Below are positions 18,298-27,407 of a stretch of 47,413 nucleotides of DNA, piece by piece (position 1 is the stretch's first letter; every line of letters begins with the position of its first letter). The position numbers and the translations under genes were made by a program. Source of the DNA: Rhodanobacter sp. (GTDB lineage: Bacteria > Pseudomonadota > Gammaproteobacteria > Xanthomonadales > Rhodanobacteraceae); contig SCRO01000010.1 in assembly GCA_004298505.1 (NCBI GenBank), positions 1-47,413 of the forward strand, read 5' to 3'. Under the pieces are notes generated by a model. That model did no database searches. It was not told the origin of the DNA and worked only from the letters and a program-made list of their open reading frames with translations.

Positions 18298-19790
18298 GCC
18301 TCCCGCTCGCTGCTCGACAAGCCGTTGCCCAGCACGCGCAATGGCGTCAGCAGGTCGCTGGCCAGCAGACCGCGTTCGCCCGCCTGCGCGGCGCAATCGC
18401 CGGCGCGCGCGTGCAGGCCCACACCGATGCAGGCCGCCTGCCAGCCATCGCAGCCCTGCGCCAGCAGCGCGGCAATGATGCCGGTGAGCAGATCGCCCAT
18501 GCCGCCGGAAGCCATGCCGGGGTTGCCCCATGGACAGACGTGCAGACGTCCATCCGGATCGGCGACCAGGCTGCCGGCACCTTTCAGGACCACCACGGCG
18601 GCGTGACGGCGGGCGAGCTCCCTTGCGCCAGCGAAGCGGTCGCGTTCGACCTCGGCGATGGACACGCCGAGCAGACGACTGGCCTCGCCGGGATGCGGAG
18701 TCAGCACGGTTGGCGTGGTGAACCGCCGCGGCTCGCTCGCGAGCAGATTCAGGCCATCGGCATCGAGCACCAGCGGCTTGCCGCTCTCCAGTGCAGTCAG
18801 CCACAACGCGTGTCCCCACGCGGACCGACCCAGCCCGGGTCCAAGCGCCAGCACGTCGGCACGCTCGAGCAGCGGTTGCAACGCCTGCGGTCCGTCGACA
18901 CCGTGCGCCATCAGCTCCGGCCGTGCCGCGTTCAGCGCCGACACATGCTCGGTGCGCGTCGCCACGCTGACTTTGCCGGCACCGGCACGAAGCGCAGACG
19001 CGCCGGCAAGATGCACGGCACCGGCCATGCCCTGTGCGCCACCGATCACCAGCACGTGGCCGTAGCTGCCCTTGTTGCCGCACCGATCGCGCGGCGGCAA
19101 CGCCTCGGCGGACAGCAGGCGCGCATCGCATGGCACATGCGCGAACACGCTGGCGGGCACGCCCAGCGTTGCCAGCTCCAGTACGCCGACGCAAGCGGCG
19201 GCACGGCCGGTATGCAGACCGCGCTTGTGCACGATGAAAGTCACCGTCTGGTCTGCGCGAATCGTTGCACTGGGACAATGCCCGCTGTCCGCATTCAGTC
19301 CGGAAGGAACGTCCAGCGCCAGGACCGGCGCGCCGTCGGCGTTGATGCGCTCGATCAGGCTTGCGGCGACAGTTTCGGGCGCCCGGTTGAGGCCGATGCC
19401 GTACAGCGCATCCACATGCAGTTCGGCCATGGGCAAGGCAGCGTGCGCGTCCCACAATTGCACCTGACCGCCGCCCTCTACCCACATGGCACGCGCTACG
19501 ACAGCATCCCCGTGCGAAGCGGGCGTCAACGCCACCACCTCCACTGGCAGGCCGACCTCACGCGCCAGCACCGCCAGCAGGAAGCCGTCGCCACCGTTGT
19601 TGCCCGGACCGCAGTGCACGCAGATCCTGCGCACCTGCGGCCAATGTCGACGCAGGTGGCTCAGGGCGGCGCTGGAGGCACGTCGCATCAGCTCGACACC
19701 GGAGAGCTCCAGCGCCGCCAGCGCCGTACGGTCGATCTCGCGCATTTGCTCGACGGTATACAGATCGCGGCTGGGTTGATACTCGGACAT
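18294..19790 (-). CDS. nnr: Bifunctional NAD(P)H-hydrate epimerase / ADP-dependent dehydratase
   Basis: 498 residues. Repairs hydrated NADH/NADPH: the N-terminal YjeF_N domain epimerises NAD(P)HX and the C-terminal YjeF/ribokinase-like domain dehydrates the S form using ADP. N-domain: TVEQMREIDRTAL and GPGNNGGDGF at 61-70. C-domain: GNKGSYGHVLVIGGAQGMAG, LTPHPGEASRLLG and GNPGMASGGMGDLLTGI with the catalytic Asp. The start at 19790 is chosen because the preceding in-frame extension (to 19868) overlaps the divergent queG and is unconserved. A 35-bp gap to queG must hold both promoters or start sites. Confidence 0.95.
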   Translation of the reverse strand: MSEYQPSRDLYTVEQMREIDRTALAALELSGVELMRRASSAALSHLRRHWPQVRRICVHCGPGNNGGDGFLLAVLAREVGLPVEVVALTPASHGDAVVARAMWVEGGGQVQLWDAHAALPMAELHVDALYGIGLNRAPETVAASLIERINADGAPVLALDVPSGLNADSGHCPSATIRADQTVTFIVHKRGLHTGRAAACVGVLELATLGVPASVFAHVPCDARLLSAEALPPRDRCGNKGSYGHVLVIGGAQGMAGAVHLAGASALRAGAGKVSVATRTEHVSALNAARPELMAHGVDGPQALQPLLERADVLALGPGLGRSAWGHALWLTALESGKPLVLDADGLNLLASEPRRFTTPTVLTPHPGEASRLLGVSIAEVERDRFAGARELARRHAAVVVLKGAGSLVADPDGRLHVCPWGNPGMASGGMGDLLTGIIAALLAQGCDGWQAACIGVGLHARAGDCAAQAGERGLLASDLLTPLRVLGNGLSSSEREA

Positions 19791-19825
19791 AGGATGGATT
19801 ATAGGGGCACGTTTACAATAGACGG

Positions 19826-20893
19826 ATGCCCACGCACGTGCCCTCCGACTGCCCCGACTACGCCACACTCGCGCTCGACATCAAGCGCTGGGCGATCGAA
19901 CTGGGTTTCGCCGACGCCGGCATCAGCGGCACCCACCTGGGCAACGACGAGCAGCACCTGCAACGCTGGCTCGATGGCGGCCACCATGGCGAAATGGAGT
20001 ACATGGCCCGCCACGGCACCAAGCGCACCCGACCGGCCGAACTGGAACCGGGCACGCAACGGGTCATCTCGGTGCGCATGGATTACATCCCGCCCGGCAT
20101 GGCGAATGCGTGGCAGGTGCTGGATGACGCCGAGGCCGGCTACGTGTCGCGCTATGCGTTGGGGCGCGATTACCACAAACTGATGCGCCAACGCCTGCAG
20201 AAACTGGCCGAGCGTATTCATGGCGTGGTCGGCGACTTCGGCTATCGCGCCTACGTCGATTCGGCGCCGGTGCTGGAGAAGGCACTGGCGCGCAATGCCG
20301 GCCTGGGCTGGATCGGCAAGCACACCGTGCTGATCAATCGACGCGCCGGTTCCTACTTCTTTCTGGGCGAGCTCTACACCGATCTGCCGTTGCCGGTGGA
20401 CGAGCCAGCCAGCGAGCACTGCGGTACTTGCACGCGCTGCATTGAGGTGTGCCCGACCCAGGCGATCACCGGGCCGTACCAACTCGACGCCAAACGCTGC
20501 ATCTCCTATCTCACGATCGAACTGAAAGGCAGCATCCCGGAAGAGCTGCGCGCACCCATGGGTAACCGCATCTTCGGTTGCGACGACTGCCAACTGGTGT
20601 GCCCATGGAACAAGTTCGCGCAGGTCACGACCGAGCCGGATTTCGCACCACGGCACCGCCTGGACGGCGCGAAACTGGTTGAACTGTTCGGCTGGACCGA
20701 GGCGGAATTCCTCAAGCGTACCGAAGGCATGGCCATCCGCCGCACCGGTTACGCAGGCTGGCTGCGCAACATCGCAGTGGCGCTGGGCAACGCGCCGCCT
20801 TCAACCGTAGTCCGCGAGGCCCTGATGGCACGGGCCGATCATCCGTCGGCGGTCGTGCGCGAGCACGTCGCGTGGGCGCTGGCCCGACAATAG
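19826..20893 (+). CDS. queG: Epoxyqueuosine reductase QueG
   Basis: 355 residues. Cobalamin-dependent enzyme that performs the last step of queuosine synthesis in tRNA anticodons. The N-terminal domain contains GHHGEMEYMARH and YVDSAPVLEKALARNAGLGW with the catalytic Asp145. Two [4Fe-4S] sets follow: CGTCTRCIEVCP (C199, C202, C205, C209, with partner C259) and CDDCQLVCP (C252, C255, C259, with C225). A C-terminal HEAT-like repeat end (SAVVREHVAWALARQ) completes it. It is divergent from nnr and convergent with panD, with a 2-bp gap. All ligands are present. Confidence 0.96.
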   Translation: MPTHVPSDCPDYATLALDIKRWAIELGFADAGISGTHLGNDEQHLQRWLDGGHHGEMEYMARHGTKRTRPAELEPGTQRVISVRMDYIPPGMANAWQVLDDAEAGYVSRYALGRDYHKLMRQRLQKLAERIHGVVGDFGYRAYVDSAPVLEKALARNAGLGWIGKHTVLINRRAGSYFFLGELYTDLPLPVDEPASEHCGTCTRCIEVCPTQAITGPYQLDAKRCISYLTIELKGSIPEELRAPMGNRIFGCDDCQLVCPWNKFAQVTTEPDFAPRHRLDGAKLVELFGWTEAEFLKRTEGMAIRRTGYAGWLRNIAVALGNAPPSTVVREALMARADHPSAVVREHVAWALARQ

Positions 20894-20895
20894 GC

Positions 20896-21288
20896 TCAGG
20901 CTGCAGCCATCTGTTTGGGAATCGAGCGATTAGTGTGGCTGATGCGGTTGCCTTCGCCGGCGGCGATGTACACGCAGATCGGCTGGAACTTTTCCAGCTC
21001 CGCCTCGCTCAGCTGGGCGAACGCGGCGATGATCACCACGTCGCCGGGCGTGGCCCGATGCGCGGCGCTACCGTTCACCGAAATGATGCCCGAGCCTTCC
21101 TCGGCGCGCAGCGCGTAGGTGACGAAGCGCTTGCCGTTGTTCACGTTCCACGCATGGATCTGCTCATACTCGCGGATACCGGCGGCATCCAGCAGCAAGC
21201 CGTCGATCGCGATCGAGCCTTCGTAGTGGAGCTCGGCGTGGGTCACCGTGGCACGGTGGATCTTGGCCTTGAGTATGTTCAGCTGCAT
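20896..21288 (-). CDS. panD: Aspartate 1-decarboxylase proenzyme
   Basis: 130 residues. Makes beta-alanine from aspartate for pantothenate. The self-processing site is visible: HYEGSIAID, where cleavage between Gly24 and Ser25 creates the pyruvoyl group. [20 protein letters not shown] and [19 protein letters not shown] are family hallmarks. It is the third pan gene of a panB-panC-panD-ordered minus-strand cluster (96-bp gap to panC). The in-frame extension to 21345 is unconserved. Confidence 0.97.
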   Translation of the reverse strand: MQLNILKAKIHRATVTHAELHYEGSIAIDGLLLDAAGIREYEQIHAWNVNNGKRFVTYALRAEEGSGIISVNGSAAHRATPGDVVIIAAFAQLSEAELEKFQPICVYIAAGEGNRISHTNRSIPKQMAAA

Positions 21289-21384
21289 GACTTGTTCCCG
21301 CGGCGCTCTGCAAATGTGTTGATTATCGAACCGTTGGCACTGCACTGCAACATCAACGGCCCACAGCCAACATATGCGGGTGCT

Positions 21385-22230
21385 TCAATCGATCAGCAAG
21401 TTGTCGATCAGGCGGGTGGTGCCGAGGCGTGCGGCAATCAGCGCGATCAGGCCCGCACGCTGTCCGTCAGCCGGTTCGGCAAGGTCCTCGGCGCGGCGGA
21501 TCACGACATAGTCGGGCGCAAAGCCGGCCCGCACCAGGCGCGCCCCACCGACTTGTTCCAGCGCGCGCCAGGCATGCCCCTTGCCCAGCAATTCGCGCAT
21601 CTTCAGCAAGGTGTCGTGGATCAGCGGTGCCCGCGCCCGCTCGGCAGCAGACAGATACTGGTTGCGCGAGCTCAGCGCCAGGCCGTCGTCGGCACGCAGG
21701 ATTGGTGCCGCGAGCACCTTCACCGGCAGCGACAGGTCGCGCACCATGCGCTCGATCACCTTCAGCTGCTGGAAATCCTTCTGGCCGAAGATGGCCAGAT
21801 CCGGTTGCACCAGGTTGAACAGCTTGCACACCACGGTGGCCACGCCATCGAAATGGCCCAGCCGGTGCGCCCCTTCCAGCACCTCGGTGATCTGCGGCAC
21901 GTGCAAGCTCACGCTGTGCCCGGCGCCAAACGGATAGATCGTGCCCACCTCAGGCGCAAACAACAGGTCGCAGTCTTCATCGGCCAGCGCTGCCTGATCC
22001 TGCACCAGGGTGCGCGGATAACGCTCGAAATCCTCGTTCGGGCCGAACTGGGTGGGATTGACGAACACGCTGGCGACGACCCGCTCCGCGCGCGCGCGTG
22101 CCAGCCTGATCAACGATTGATGACCAGCGTGCAGGTTGCCCATCGTCGGCACGAAGCCGACCGTCTGGCCGTTGCCGCGCCAGCCACGAATCGCGGCACG
22201 CAGGGCAGGAGCATCCTGTATGGTTTGCAT
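21385..22230 (-). CDS. panC: Pantothenate synthetase
   Basis: 281 residues. ATP-dependent ligation of pantoate and beta-alanine. The nucleotidyl-transferase motif is PTMGNLHAGH (HAGH at 34-37), followed by FVNPTQFGPNEDFERYPRT, FGQKDFQQL and LALSSRNQYLS (KMSKS-like). Full family length. It lies 18 bp downstream of panB. Confidence 0.97.
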   Translation of the reverse strand: MQTIQDAPALRAAIRGWRGNGQTVGFVPTMGNLHAGHQSLIRLARARAERVVASVFVNPTQFGPNEDFERYPRTLVQDQAALADEDCDLLFAPEVGTIYPFGAGHSVSLHVPQITEVLEGAHRLGHFDGVATVVCKLFNLVQPDLAIFGQKDFQQLKVIERMVRDLSLPVKVLAAPILRADDGLALSSRNQYLSAAERARAPLIHDTLLKMRELLGKGHAWRALEQVGGARLVRAGFAPDYVVIRRAEDLAEPADGQRAGLIALIAARLGTTRLIDNLLID

Positions 22231-22248
22231 GATGTCGCGACTCGCGGC

Positions 22249-23079
22249 TCAGTTGAAACAGTGTTCTGGTGCAGGGAAAGTGCCGCCGCGCACAGCCTCG
22301 GCATAGGCGGCGATCGCTGCCGCCACCGAGTCGCGCCCGAGCAGGAAATCCTTGCTGAACTTCGGTCGCTTGCCGGGCGTGATGCCGAGCATGTCGTGGA
22401 TCACCAGCACCTGACCATCACAGTGCGGACCGGCACCAATACCGATGACCGGAATGGCCAGTGCTTCGGTCACCCGTCGTCCCAGCTCCACCGGCACGCC
22501 TTCCATCACCAGCAGCTCGGCACCGGCCGCCTGCACCGCCAGCGCATCAGCCAGCATGCGCTCAGCTGCCGCCTGCTCGCGTCCCTGCACACGAAAGCCG
22601 CCGAACCGGTGAACCGACTGCGGAGTCAAACCCAGGTGCGCGCATACCGGAATCGAGCGGGCGGTCAGTGCCGCAATCGCGTCGAGCACATGCGCTGCGG
22701 AACCCTCGATCTTCACCATCGCCGCACCCGCTTCGCCCACCAGCCGGGCACCAGCTGTCAGGGCATGTGCCACGTCGCGGTCGGCCATGAATGGCAGGTC
22801 GGCCACCAGCAAGGTCGCGCGCAAGCCGCGGGCAACCGCAGACGTGTGATAGACCATATGCTCCAGTGTCACCGGCAAGGTGCTGGCGTGTCCCTGCACC
22901 ACCATGCCCAGCGAATCACCGACCAGCGCGATATCGATGCCGGCCGCCTCCAACTGCCACGCAAAGCTGGCGTCATAGGCGGTCAGCATCACGATGCGTT
23001 GCCCTTGCGTCTTCATCGCACGCAAGCCCGGCACGGTCACCGGCTTGCGGTCGAGGACACTCGCGTTTTGCACGTACAC
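22249..23079 (-). CDS. panB: 3-methyl-2-oxobutanoate hydroxymethyltransferase
   Basis: 276 residues. First committed step of pantothenate synthesis. TIM-barrel signature features: [32 protein letters not shown] with the Mg-binding Asp, [34 protein letters not shown] and the catalytic Glu193 in [12 protein letters not shown] second in-frame ATG at residue 22 ([10 protein letters not shown]) is closer to the conserved core, so the true start could be 23016. Gene order folK-panB-panC-panD is common in this group. Confidence 0.96.
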   Translation of the reverse strand: MYVQNASVLDRKPVTVPGLRAMKTQGQRIVMLTAYDASFAWQLEAAGIDIALVGDSLGMVVQGHASTLPVTLEHMVYHTSAVARGLRATLLVADLPFMADRDVAHALTAGARLVGEAGAAMVKIEGSAAHVLDAIAALTARSIPVCAHLGLTPQSVHRFGGFRVQGREQAAAERMLADALAVQAAGAELLVMEGVPVELGRRVTEALAIPVIGIGAGPHCDGQVLVIHDMLGITPGKRPKFSKDFLLGRDSVAAAIAAYAEAVRGGTFPAPEHCFN

Positions 23080-23110
23080 GGCAGTTCCTGGTCAGATGGA
23101 TAATCATCGA

Positions 23111-23596
23111 TTATGGCTCAAGCAGCCTATCGCAGCCGGCAGTATCGATCCCGGCCAGCAGTTGCGCCACCGTGCCGAGCCCCGGCAGCGACAACGTGGG
23201 TGCCACGTCGTTGAGCGGCAACAAAACGAAGGCGCGCTCGGCGATGCGCGGGTGCGGCAGGGTCAGCTCCGGGGAATCGAGTCGCACGCCGTCCATATGC
23301 AACAGATCGAGGTCCAGCGTGCGCGGGCCATTACGCTCGGTGCGTACCCGGCCCGCCCGTTGCTCGATCGAGAGCAAGGCCTGCAACAGCGCCTGCGGCG
23401 ACAATCCAGTATCCAGTTCGACAACCGCATTGATGAACGGCGGTTGCTGCAGCACACCCCATGGCGGTGTGCGATAGAGCGCCGAACGCCGCAGCAAGCG
23501 CGTATCCGGCAACTGCGCCAGCGCCGCGCAGGCGTCGAGCACCTGTTGCCGAGGGGAGCCGAGATTGCTGCCCAGCGCAACGTAGCCCAGCGTCAC
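23111..23596 (-). CDS. folK: HPPK: 6-hydroxymethyl-7,8-dihydropterin pyrophosphokinase
   Basis: 161 residues. Transfers pyrophosphate in folate synthesis. YVALGSNLGSPRQQVLDA at the start, SALYRTPPWGVLQQPPFINA, and the signature GPRTLDLDLLHMDG with its two Mg-binding aspartates. The GTG start at 23596 overlaps the pcnB stop by 4 bp (GTGA), so pcnB-folK are translationally coupled. A longer open frame to 23944 is only the antisense-free extension inside pcnB and is rejected. Confidence 0.96.
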   Translation of the reverse strand: MTLGYVALGSNLGSPRQQVLDACAALAQLPDTRLLRRSALYRTPPWGVLQQPPFINAVVELDTGLSPQALLQALLSIEQRAGRVRTERNGPRTLDLDLLHMDGVRLDSPELTLPHPRIAERAFVLLPLNDVAPTLSLPGLGTVAQLLAGIDTAGCDRLLEP

Positions 23597-25044
23597 GCCG
23601 AACCCGGCTTGTCGGCTCGCTTGTGGCGGCGCCGACGGGGCCTTGGCGGCCTTGCTGCCATCGGCGCGGGGGCTTGCTCGACGGCACTGCCGCCGCCAGC
23701 TGGCAGTGCCGCGGCGAGCACGTCCTGGGGTAACTGCTGGGCGTGCGCCCACCACTGACCCAATTCGCGCATCGTGGCGGATTCGTCGGCGCGCAGCACC
23801 AGGAAATCGAATGCGGCGCGAAAGCGCGGGTGCGCCATCAGGCGGAACACCCGTTTGCGCTGGATCTGTTCGAACCGCGGTTGCAACGACCAGATCTCCT
23901 CCATCGTGAAGGTGAACCGCCGCGGGATTGCGACGCGCTGACACTGCTCGGCGACCACCTTGGTCGCCGCCCGTGCCCAGGCTTCGTTGCCGTCCTGGCC
24001 ATGTTCGATGGCCTGCCGGGCCAGATCGCGCACTTCACCCCACAGCAGCACCGCGAACAGAAAGGCAGGCGTTACCGATTTGCCTTCGCTGATCCGCGCG
24101 TCGGTATTGGACAGGCCGTGCTCGATCAGCGAACGCAGCGCGACATCGTCACGCTTGAGCGCTCGCGCCGTGGCCGGAAACAGGAACTTCAGCAGGCCGC
24201 ACTGCTCCAGCATGCGGAAGCTCTTCAGGCCGTTGCCGCTCAGGAACATCTTCAAGGATTCATCGAGCAGGCGTGCCGGCGCAGCATCCGCCAGCAACGG
24301 ACCCAGCGACTCGAACGGCGCCATGGCGGCGGCATCGATACGCATGCCGAGCTTTGCCGCCAGTCGCGCCGCACGCAACATGCGCACCGGGTCCTCGCGA
24401 TAACGCACTTCCGGATTGCCGATCAATCGCAGCACGCGATCCTCAAGATCGCGCATGCCACCCACATAATCGCGCACGGAGAAATCGCTGATGTCGTAGT
24501 ACATCGCGTTGACGCGGAAATCCCGCCTGACCGCGTCTTCCTCGATCGTGCCCCAGATGTTGTCGCGAACAATGCGACCATCGACGATATGCCGATCGCC
24601 TTCGCCACCTTCCTCGCCGGTACCGCGAAAGGTCGCGACCTCGATGATCTCGGGCCCGAATACCACATGCGCCAGCCGGAAACGGCGCCCGATCAGGCGG
24701 CAGTTGCGAAACAGCTTCTTCACCTCGTCCGGCGTAGCATCGGTGGCGACGTCGAAGTCCTTCGGCTGCACGCCCAGCAGCAGGTCGCGCACGGCCCCGC
24801 CGACCAGGAAGGCCGTATAACCGGCCTCGTTGAGCCGGTACAACACCCGCAGCGCCGCCTTGGAGATGTTCTTGCGCGAAATGATGTGCTGGTCGCGCGG
24901 AATGATCCGCAGCGCTGGGGCGAGGTCGGTCCGTGATTCGAGATTCAAGCGGTTGGAATCCTTGCGAGGCAATACAACCCGGGGTTGCCATGAGTCACGA
25001 TGCCGAGCATCGCCGATCGCCCCGCGTGACGGCAACAAGTGCAT
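23593..25044 (-). CDS. pcnB: Poly(A) polymerase I
   Basis: Class II nucleotidyltransferase that polyadenylates RNA 3' ends and promotes decay. 483 residues as drawn. Conserved parts: RIIPRDQHIISRKNISKAAL, nucleotidyl-transferase motif FLVGGAVRDLLLGVQPKDFDVATDAT with the catalytic DxD, RRDFRVNAMYYD, the RNA-binding middle (YREDPVRMLRAARLAAKLG), and an Arg/Pro-rich C-terminal tail (RPPRPRRRRHKRADKPGSA). The start is uncertain: pcnB genes often use rare start codons, and homology begins about 45 residues in, so the true N-terminus may lie downstream of 25044. Confidence 0.93.
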   Translation of the reverse strand: MHLLPSRGAIGDARHRDSWQPRVVLPRKDSNRLNLESRTDLAPALRIIPRDQHIISRKNISKAALRVLYRLNEAGYTAFLVGGAVRDLLLGVQPKDFDVATDATPDEVKKLFRNCRLIGRRFRLAHVVFGPEIIEVATFRGTGEEGGEGDRHIVDGRIVRDNIWGTIEEDAVRRDFRVNAMYYDISDFSVRDYVGGMRDLEDRVLRLIGNPEVRYREDPVRMLRAARLAAKLGMRIDAAAMAPFESLGPLLADAAPARLLDESLKMFLSGNGLKSFRMLEQCGLLKFLFPATARALKRDDVALRSLIEHGLSNTDARISEGKSVTPAFLFAVLLWGEVRDLARQAIEHGQDGNEAWARAATKVVAEQCQRVAIPRRFTFTMEEIWSLQPRFEQIQRKRVFRLMAHPRFRAAFDFLVLRADESATMRELGQWWAHAQQLPQDVLAAALPAGGGSAVEQAPAPMAARPPRPRRRRHKRADKPGSA

Positions 25045-25088
25045 CCTCGGGACGTGTTTCGAACCCTGCCGGCGGCGTCAACCGCGCA

Positions 25089-25116
25089 TTGCCGTTCAAA
25101 ACGATTCCGCTATACT
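25089..25116 (+). promoter_or_regulatory. Promoter of the tRNA-Glu gene
   Basis: TTGCCG (25089-25094), 16-bp spacer, TATACT (25111-25116), then a G+C-rich discriminator (AGCGCGC). Transcription would start about 14 nt before the mature tRNA. Confidence 0.65.
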
Positions 25117-25136
25117 AGCGCGCTTCGCAAGATAAC

Positions 25137-25212
25137 GCTCCCTTCGTCTAGTGGCCCAGGACACTGCCCTCTCAAGGCGGGAACACGAGTTCGAGTCTCG
25201 TAGGGAGCACCA
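25137..25212 (+). tRNA. tRNA-Glu, anticodon CTC
   Basis: A 76-nt cloverleaf. Acceptor GCTCCCT (25137-25143) pairs with AGGGAGC (25202-25208), followed by discriminator A and an encoded CCA. The anticodon stem CTGCC/GGCGG (with one T-G pair) encloses loop CTCTCAA, giving anticodon CTC for GAG codons. The T arm is ACGAG-TTCGAGT-CTCGT. The D-arm 'tcgtctagtggcccaggaca' is that of glutamate tRNAs. Confidence 0.95.
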
Positions 25213-25378
25213 TTATTTGTGCGATCTTCCATGATTGCCGTTGTCGGGAAGCGCCTCGCCAACCCACGACGCCCGGCTGTTGGCTGGATCAGAAGCGGCC
25301 ATCCATGGCCGCACTTCTCACAAGAGCCCGCGTCCCCTGGCACTCAGCCGTCCTGCATAGCCGAAGAGTCTTGATCTC

Positions 25379-25702
25379 ATGACTTTTGTTGTCATCGACA
25401 ATTGCATCAAGTGCAAGTACACCGATTGTGTCGAGGTGTGCCCGGTGGATGCGTTCCATGAAGGCCCCAATTTCCTGGTGATCGATCCGGACGAGTGCAT
25501 CGACTGCACCCTGTGCGAGCCGGAGTGCCCGATCAACGCGATCTATCCGGAGGATGACGTGCCAGCCGGGCAGGAGGCGATGCTGGCGCTGAATGCCGAA
25601 CTAGCCAAGGGCTGGCCGGTGATCACCGAGCGCAAGGACGCGCCGGCCGACGCGAAGGACTGGGAAGACAAGCCGGGCAAGCTCGCACTGCTGCAGCACT
25701 GA
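25379..25702 (+). CDS. fdxA: 7Fe/8Fe-type ferredoxin FdxA
   Basis: 107-residue two-cluster ferredoxin. N-terminal cysteines C9, C12(?), C17, C21 in [20 protein letters not shown] provide the [3Fe-4S] and shared ligands; C40, C43, C46, C50 in [12 protein letters not shown] ligate [4Fe-4S]. The acidic C-terminal extension ([28 protein letters not shown]) is typical of the FdxA family. It is a soluble electron carrier of unassigned partner. It stands alone between tRNA-Glu and a strong bidirectional terminator. Confidence 0.95.
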   Translation: MTFVVIDNCIKCKYTDCVEVCPVDAFHEGPNFLVIDPDECIDCTLCEPECPINAIYPEDDVPAGQEAMLALNAELAKGWPVITERKDAPADAKDWEDKPGKLALLQH

Positions 25703-25723
25703 TCAATACCCGGTGAACGCCAG

Positions 25724-25763
25724 ACAAAAAGCAACGCCGCCCTTGGGCGGCGTTGCTTTTTGT
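25724..25763. terminator. Bidirectional terminator between fdxA and the BamC-like gene
   Basis: ACAAAAAGCAACGCCGCCC and its exact reverse complement meet around a CTTG loop, giving a 16-18-bp stem flanked by A5 and T5. It serves the convergent genes fdxA (+) and the lipoprotein gene (-). Confidence 0.92.
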
Positions 25764-25788
25764 CCATGCTGTGTACTGCCGCGAGGAA

Positions 25789-26391
25789 TTACTTCTTGCC
25801 AAGCTTTGATTTCAAGGCGTCGATCACGTTCGCCACCACGGCCAGCGAGTCGCTCTGGGCGCGGACCTCACTGGCATCTGCAGCACTGCTGTTGATGCTG
25901 ATCTGCACCTGATGCACGCCGCCGCCGGACGTGCTGGCCGTACCCTCCTTGTGGCGCCTGAACAGCCGCCCGAAGAAGCCGCGCTTCTTCCTTGCTTCGG
26001 TGGCGGTCACGCTGACTACGTAAGTGTGCGTGACATCGTCATGGCTGAGCACCTGCCCGAGACTGTCACCGGCCAGCGCCTGGCCCACCCGCTGGTAGAT
26101 GCTGTCCACACTGCCGGGATGCATGAAGCCATCGGAAATCTGACCAGCCTGGCCCTGAACTCCGGCCACCGACGCCGTTACGCCATTTGCCGTCGGCTGG
26201 TTTGCCCCCGGCGGCGGTATCACCAGGGCATCACTGGTGGAAGGGCGATCGATGCTCGGCGGAATCTCCAGCGGGGACTCCTGCTGGGCGCTCTTCCAGG
26301 CACTGTGCGAGCGAAACATGCCGCAACCGGAAAGCAGCAGGCCACTGAGGGCCACCGCCGGCAACGCCACGAGGAGTGAAGTTTTCTTCAT
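25789..26391 (-). CDS. BamC/NlpB-like outer-membrane lipoprotein
   Basis: 200 residues. Lipoprotein signal MKKTSLLVALPAVALSGLLL with lipobox LSGC and acylated Cys23. The following segment QESPLEIPPSIDRPST resembles the BamC start (PLxIPPDLxxP), and the gene directly follows dapA, the position of bamC in many proteobacteria. The C-terminal part (SIYQRVGQALAGDSLGQVLS ... THTYVVSVT, FFGRLFRR) fits one BamC helix-grip domain; E. coli BamC is about 344 residues with two, so this is a short version. I infer a role in outer-membrane protein assembly; sequence similarity beyond the N-terminus is limited. Confidence 0.68.
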   Translation of the reverse strand: MKKTSLLVALPAVALSGLLLSGCGMFRSHSAWKSAQQESPLEIPPSIDRPSTSDALVIPPPGANQPTANGVTASVAGVQGQAGQISDGFMHPGSVDSIYQRVGQALAGDSLGQVLSHDDVTHTYVVSVTATEARKKRGFFGRLFRRHKEGTASTSGGGVHQVQISINSSAADASEVRAQSDSLAVVANVIDALKSKLGKK

Positions 26392-26424
26392 TGAGTCAGT
26401 TCCGTGAGATAAGTCGGGCACGAA

Positions 26425-27342
26425 TCAACCGGCCACAGTCGCCAAGGATGCCAGACTGGACAGCGCCTGGTGCAATCGGACCCGATCCGGGCCGTCGTTC
26501 AATTCCACCAATGGCAACCGCGGCAAGCCCAGACCCAGCCCCAGGACTGGCATGCCGGCCTTGACCGCAATCGGGTTGGGGGCACAGTCCAGTGCCCGCA
26601 ACAGCGGCTCAAGCGCGGCTTGACACCGCGCGGTCGCCGCCTGATCGCCACCGGTAGCCATGTCGCACAAGGCCCGGAATGCCTGCGGCACCAGGTTGGC
26701 CACCACCGAGATGGTACCTGCCGCACCGGCCAGCATCGCCGCACCGGCGCCGTCGTCATCGCCGCACAGATAGACGAAATCCCGACGCACAAGTTCCGCC
26801 AGCGCCGAAATTCGCTCGCGATCGCTGCGCGCCTCCTTGATGCCGATGATGGCCGGATGGTCGCGCAACCTGGCCACGGTGTCGGGCAACAAGTCGCATC
26901 CGGTGCGGCCAGGCACGTTGTACAACAGCACCGGCAGACCAGCCGCGTCGGCAACCGCCGTAAAATGCCGGAATAGACCCTCTTGCGTGGGACGCACGTA
27001 GTACGGGGTCACCACCAGGGCCGCGTCGGCCCCCAGGACTTGCGCACGGCGGGTGAGCGCCACCGTCTTGGCGGTGCCCGCCTCACCGGTACCGGCGATC
27101 ACCGGCATCCGGCCGGCGACGTGCTCGAGAGCAAACGACAGCAGGCGATCGAACTCGTCGGGTTCAAGCATGTGTGCCTCGCCGGTCGACCCGGCCACCA
27201 CCAGCGCCTGGGTGCCACCGGCGATCTGGTACTCGAGCAAACGGCCAAACGCGGCCAGGTCGAGCGTACCGTTGGCCGCAAACGGGGTGACTAGCGCACA
27301 GATGCTTCCACGAATGTTCACGACCTGAGGTTCCGCTGACAA
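26425..27342 (-). CDS. dapA: 4-hydroxy-tetrahydrodipicolinate synthase
   Basis: 305 residues. Condenses pyruvate with aspartate semialdehyde in lysine/diaminopimelate synthesis. Schiff-base Lys169 in IIGIKEARSD, Tyr141 in YNVPGRTGCD, and GSTGEAHMLEPDEF, the counterpart of the E. coli GTTGE loop with Ser replacing the first Thr. Ends near residue 305, slightly longer than usual (about 292-300). It is divergent from the GcvR-like gene (65-bp gap) and followed by the BamC-like gene, the classical dapA-bamC order. Confidence 0.94.
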   Translation of the reverse strand: MSAEPQVVNIRGSICALVTPFAANGTLDLAAFGRLLEYQIAGGTQALVVAGSTGEAHMLEPDEFDRLLSFALEHVAGRMPVIAGTGEAGTAKTVALTRRAQVLGADAALVVTPYYVRPTQEGLFRHFTAVADAAGLPVLLYNVPGRTGCDLLPDTVARLRDHPAIIGIKEARSDRERISALAELVRRDFVYLCGDDDGAGAAMLAGAAGTISVVANLVPQAFRALCDMATGGDQAATARCQAALEPLLRALDCAPNPIAVKAGMPVLGLGLGLPRLPLVELNDGPDRVRLHQALSSLASLATVAG

Positions 27343-27407
27343 GACAAGCCATGCATATTACTTGCCGCCTCGCAACGCGGGCAAGTAAGCTCAGTGGGAG
27401 TAGTCTG

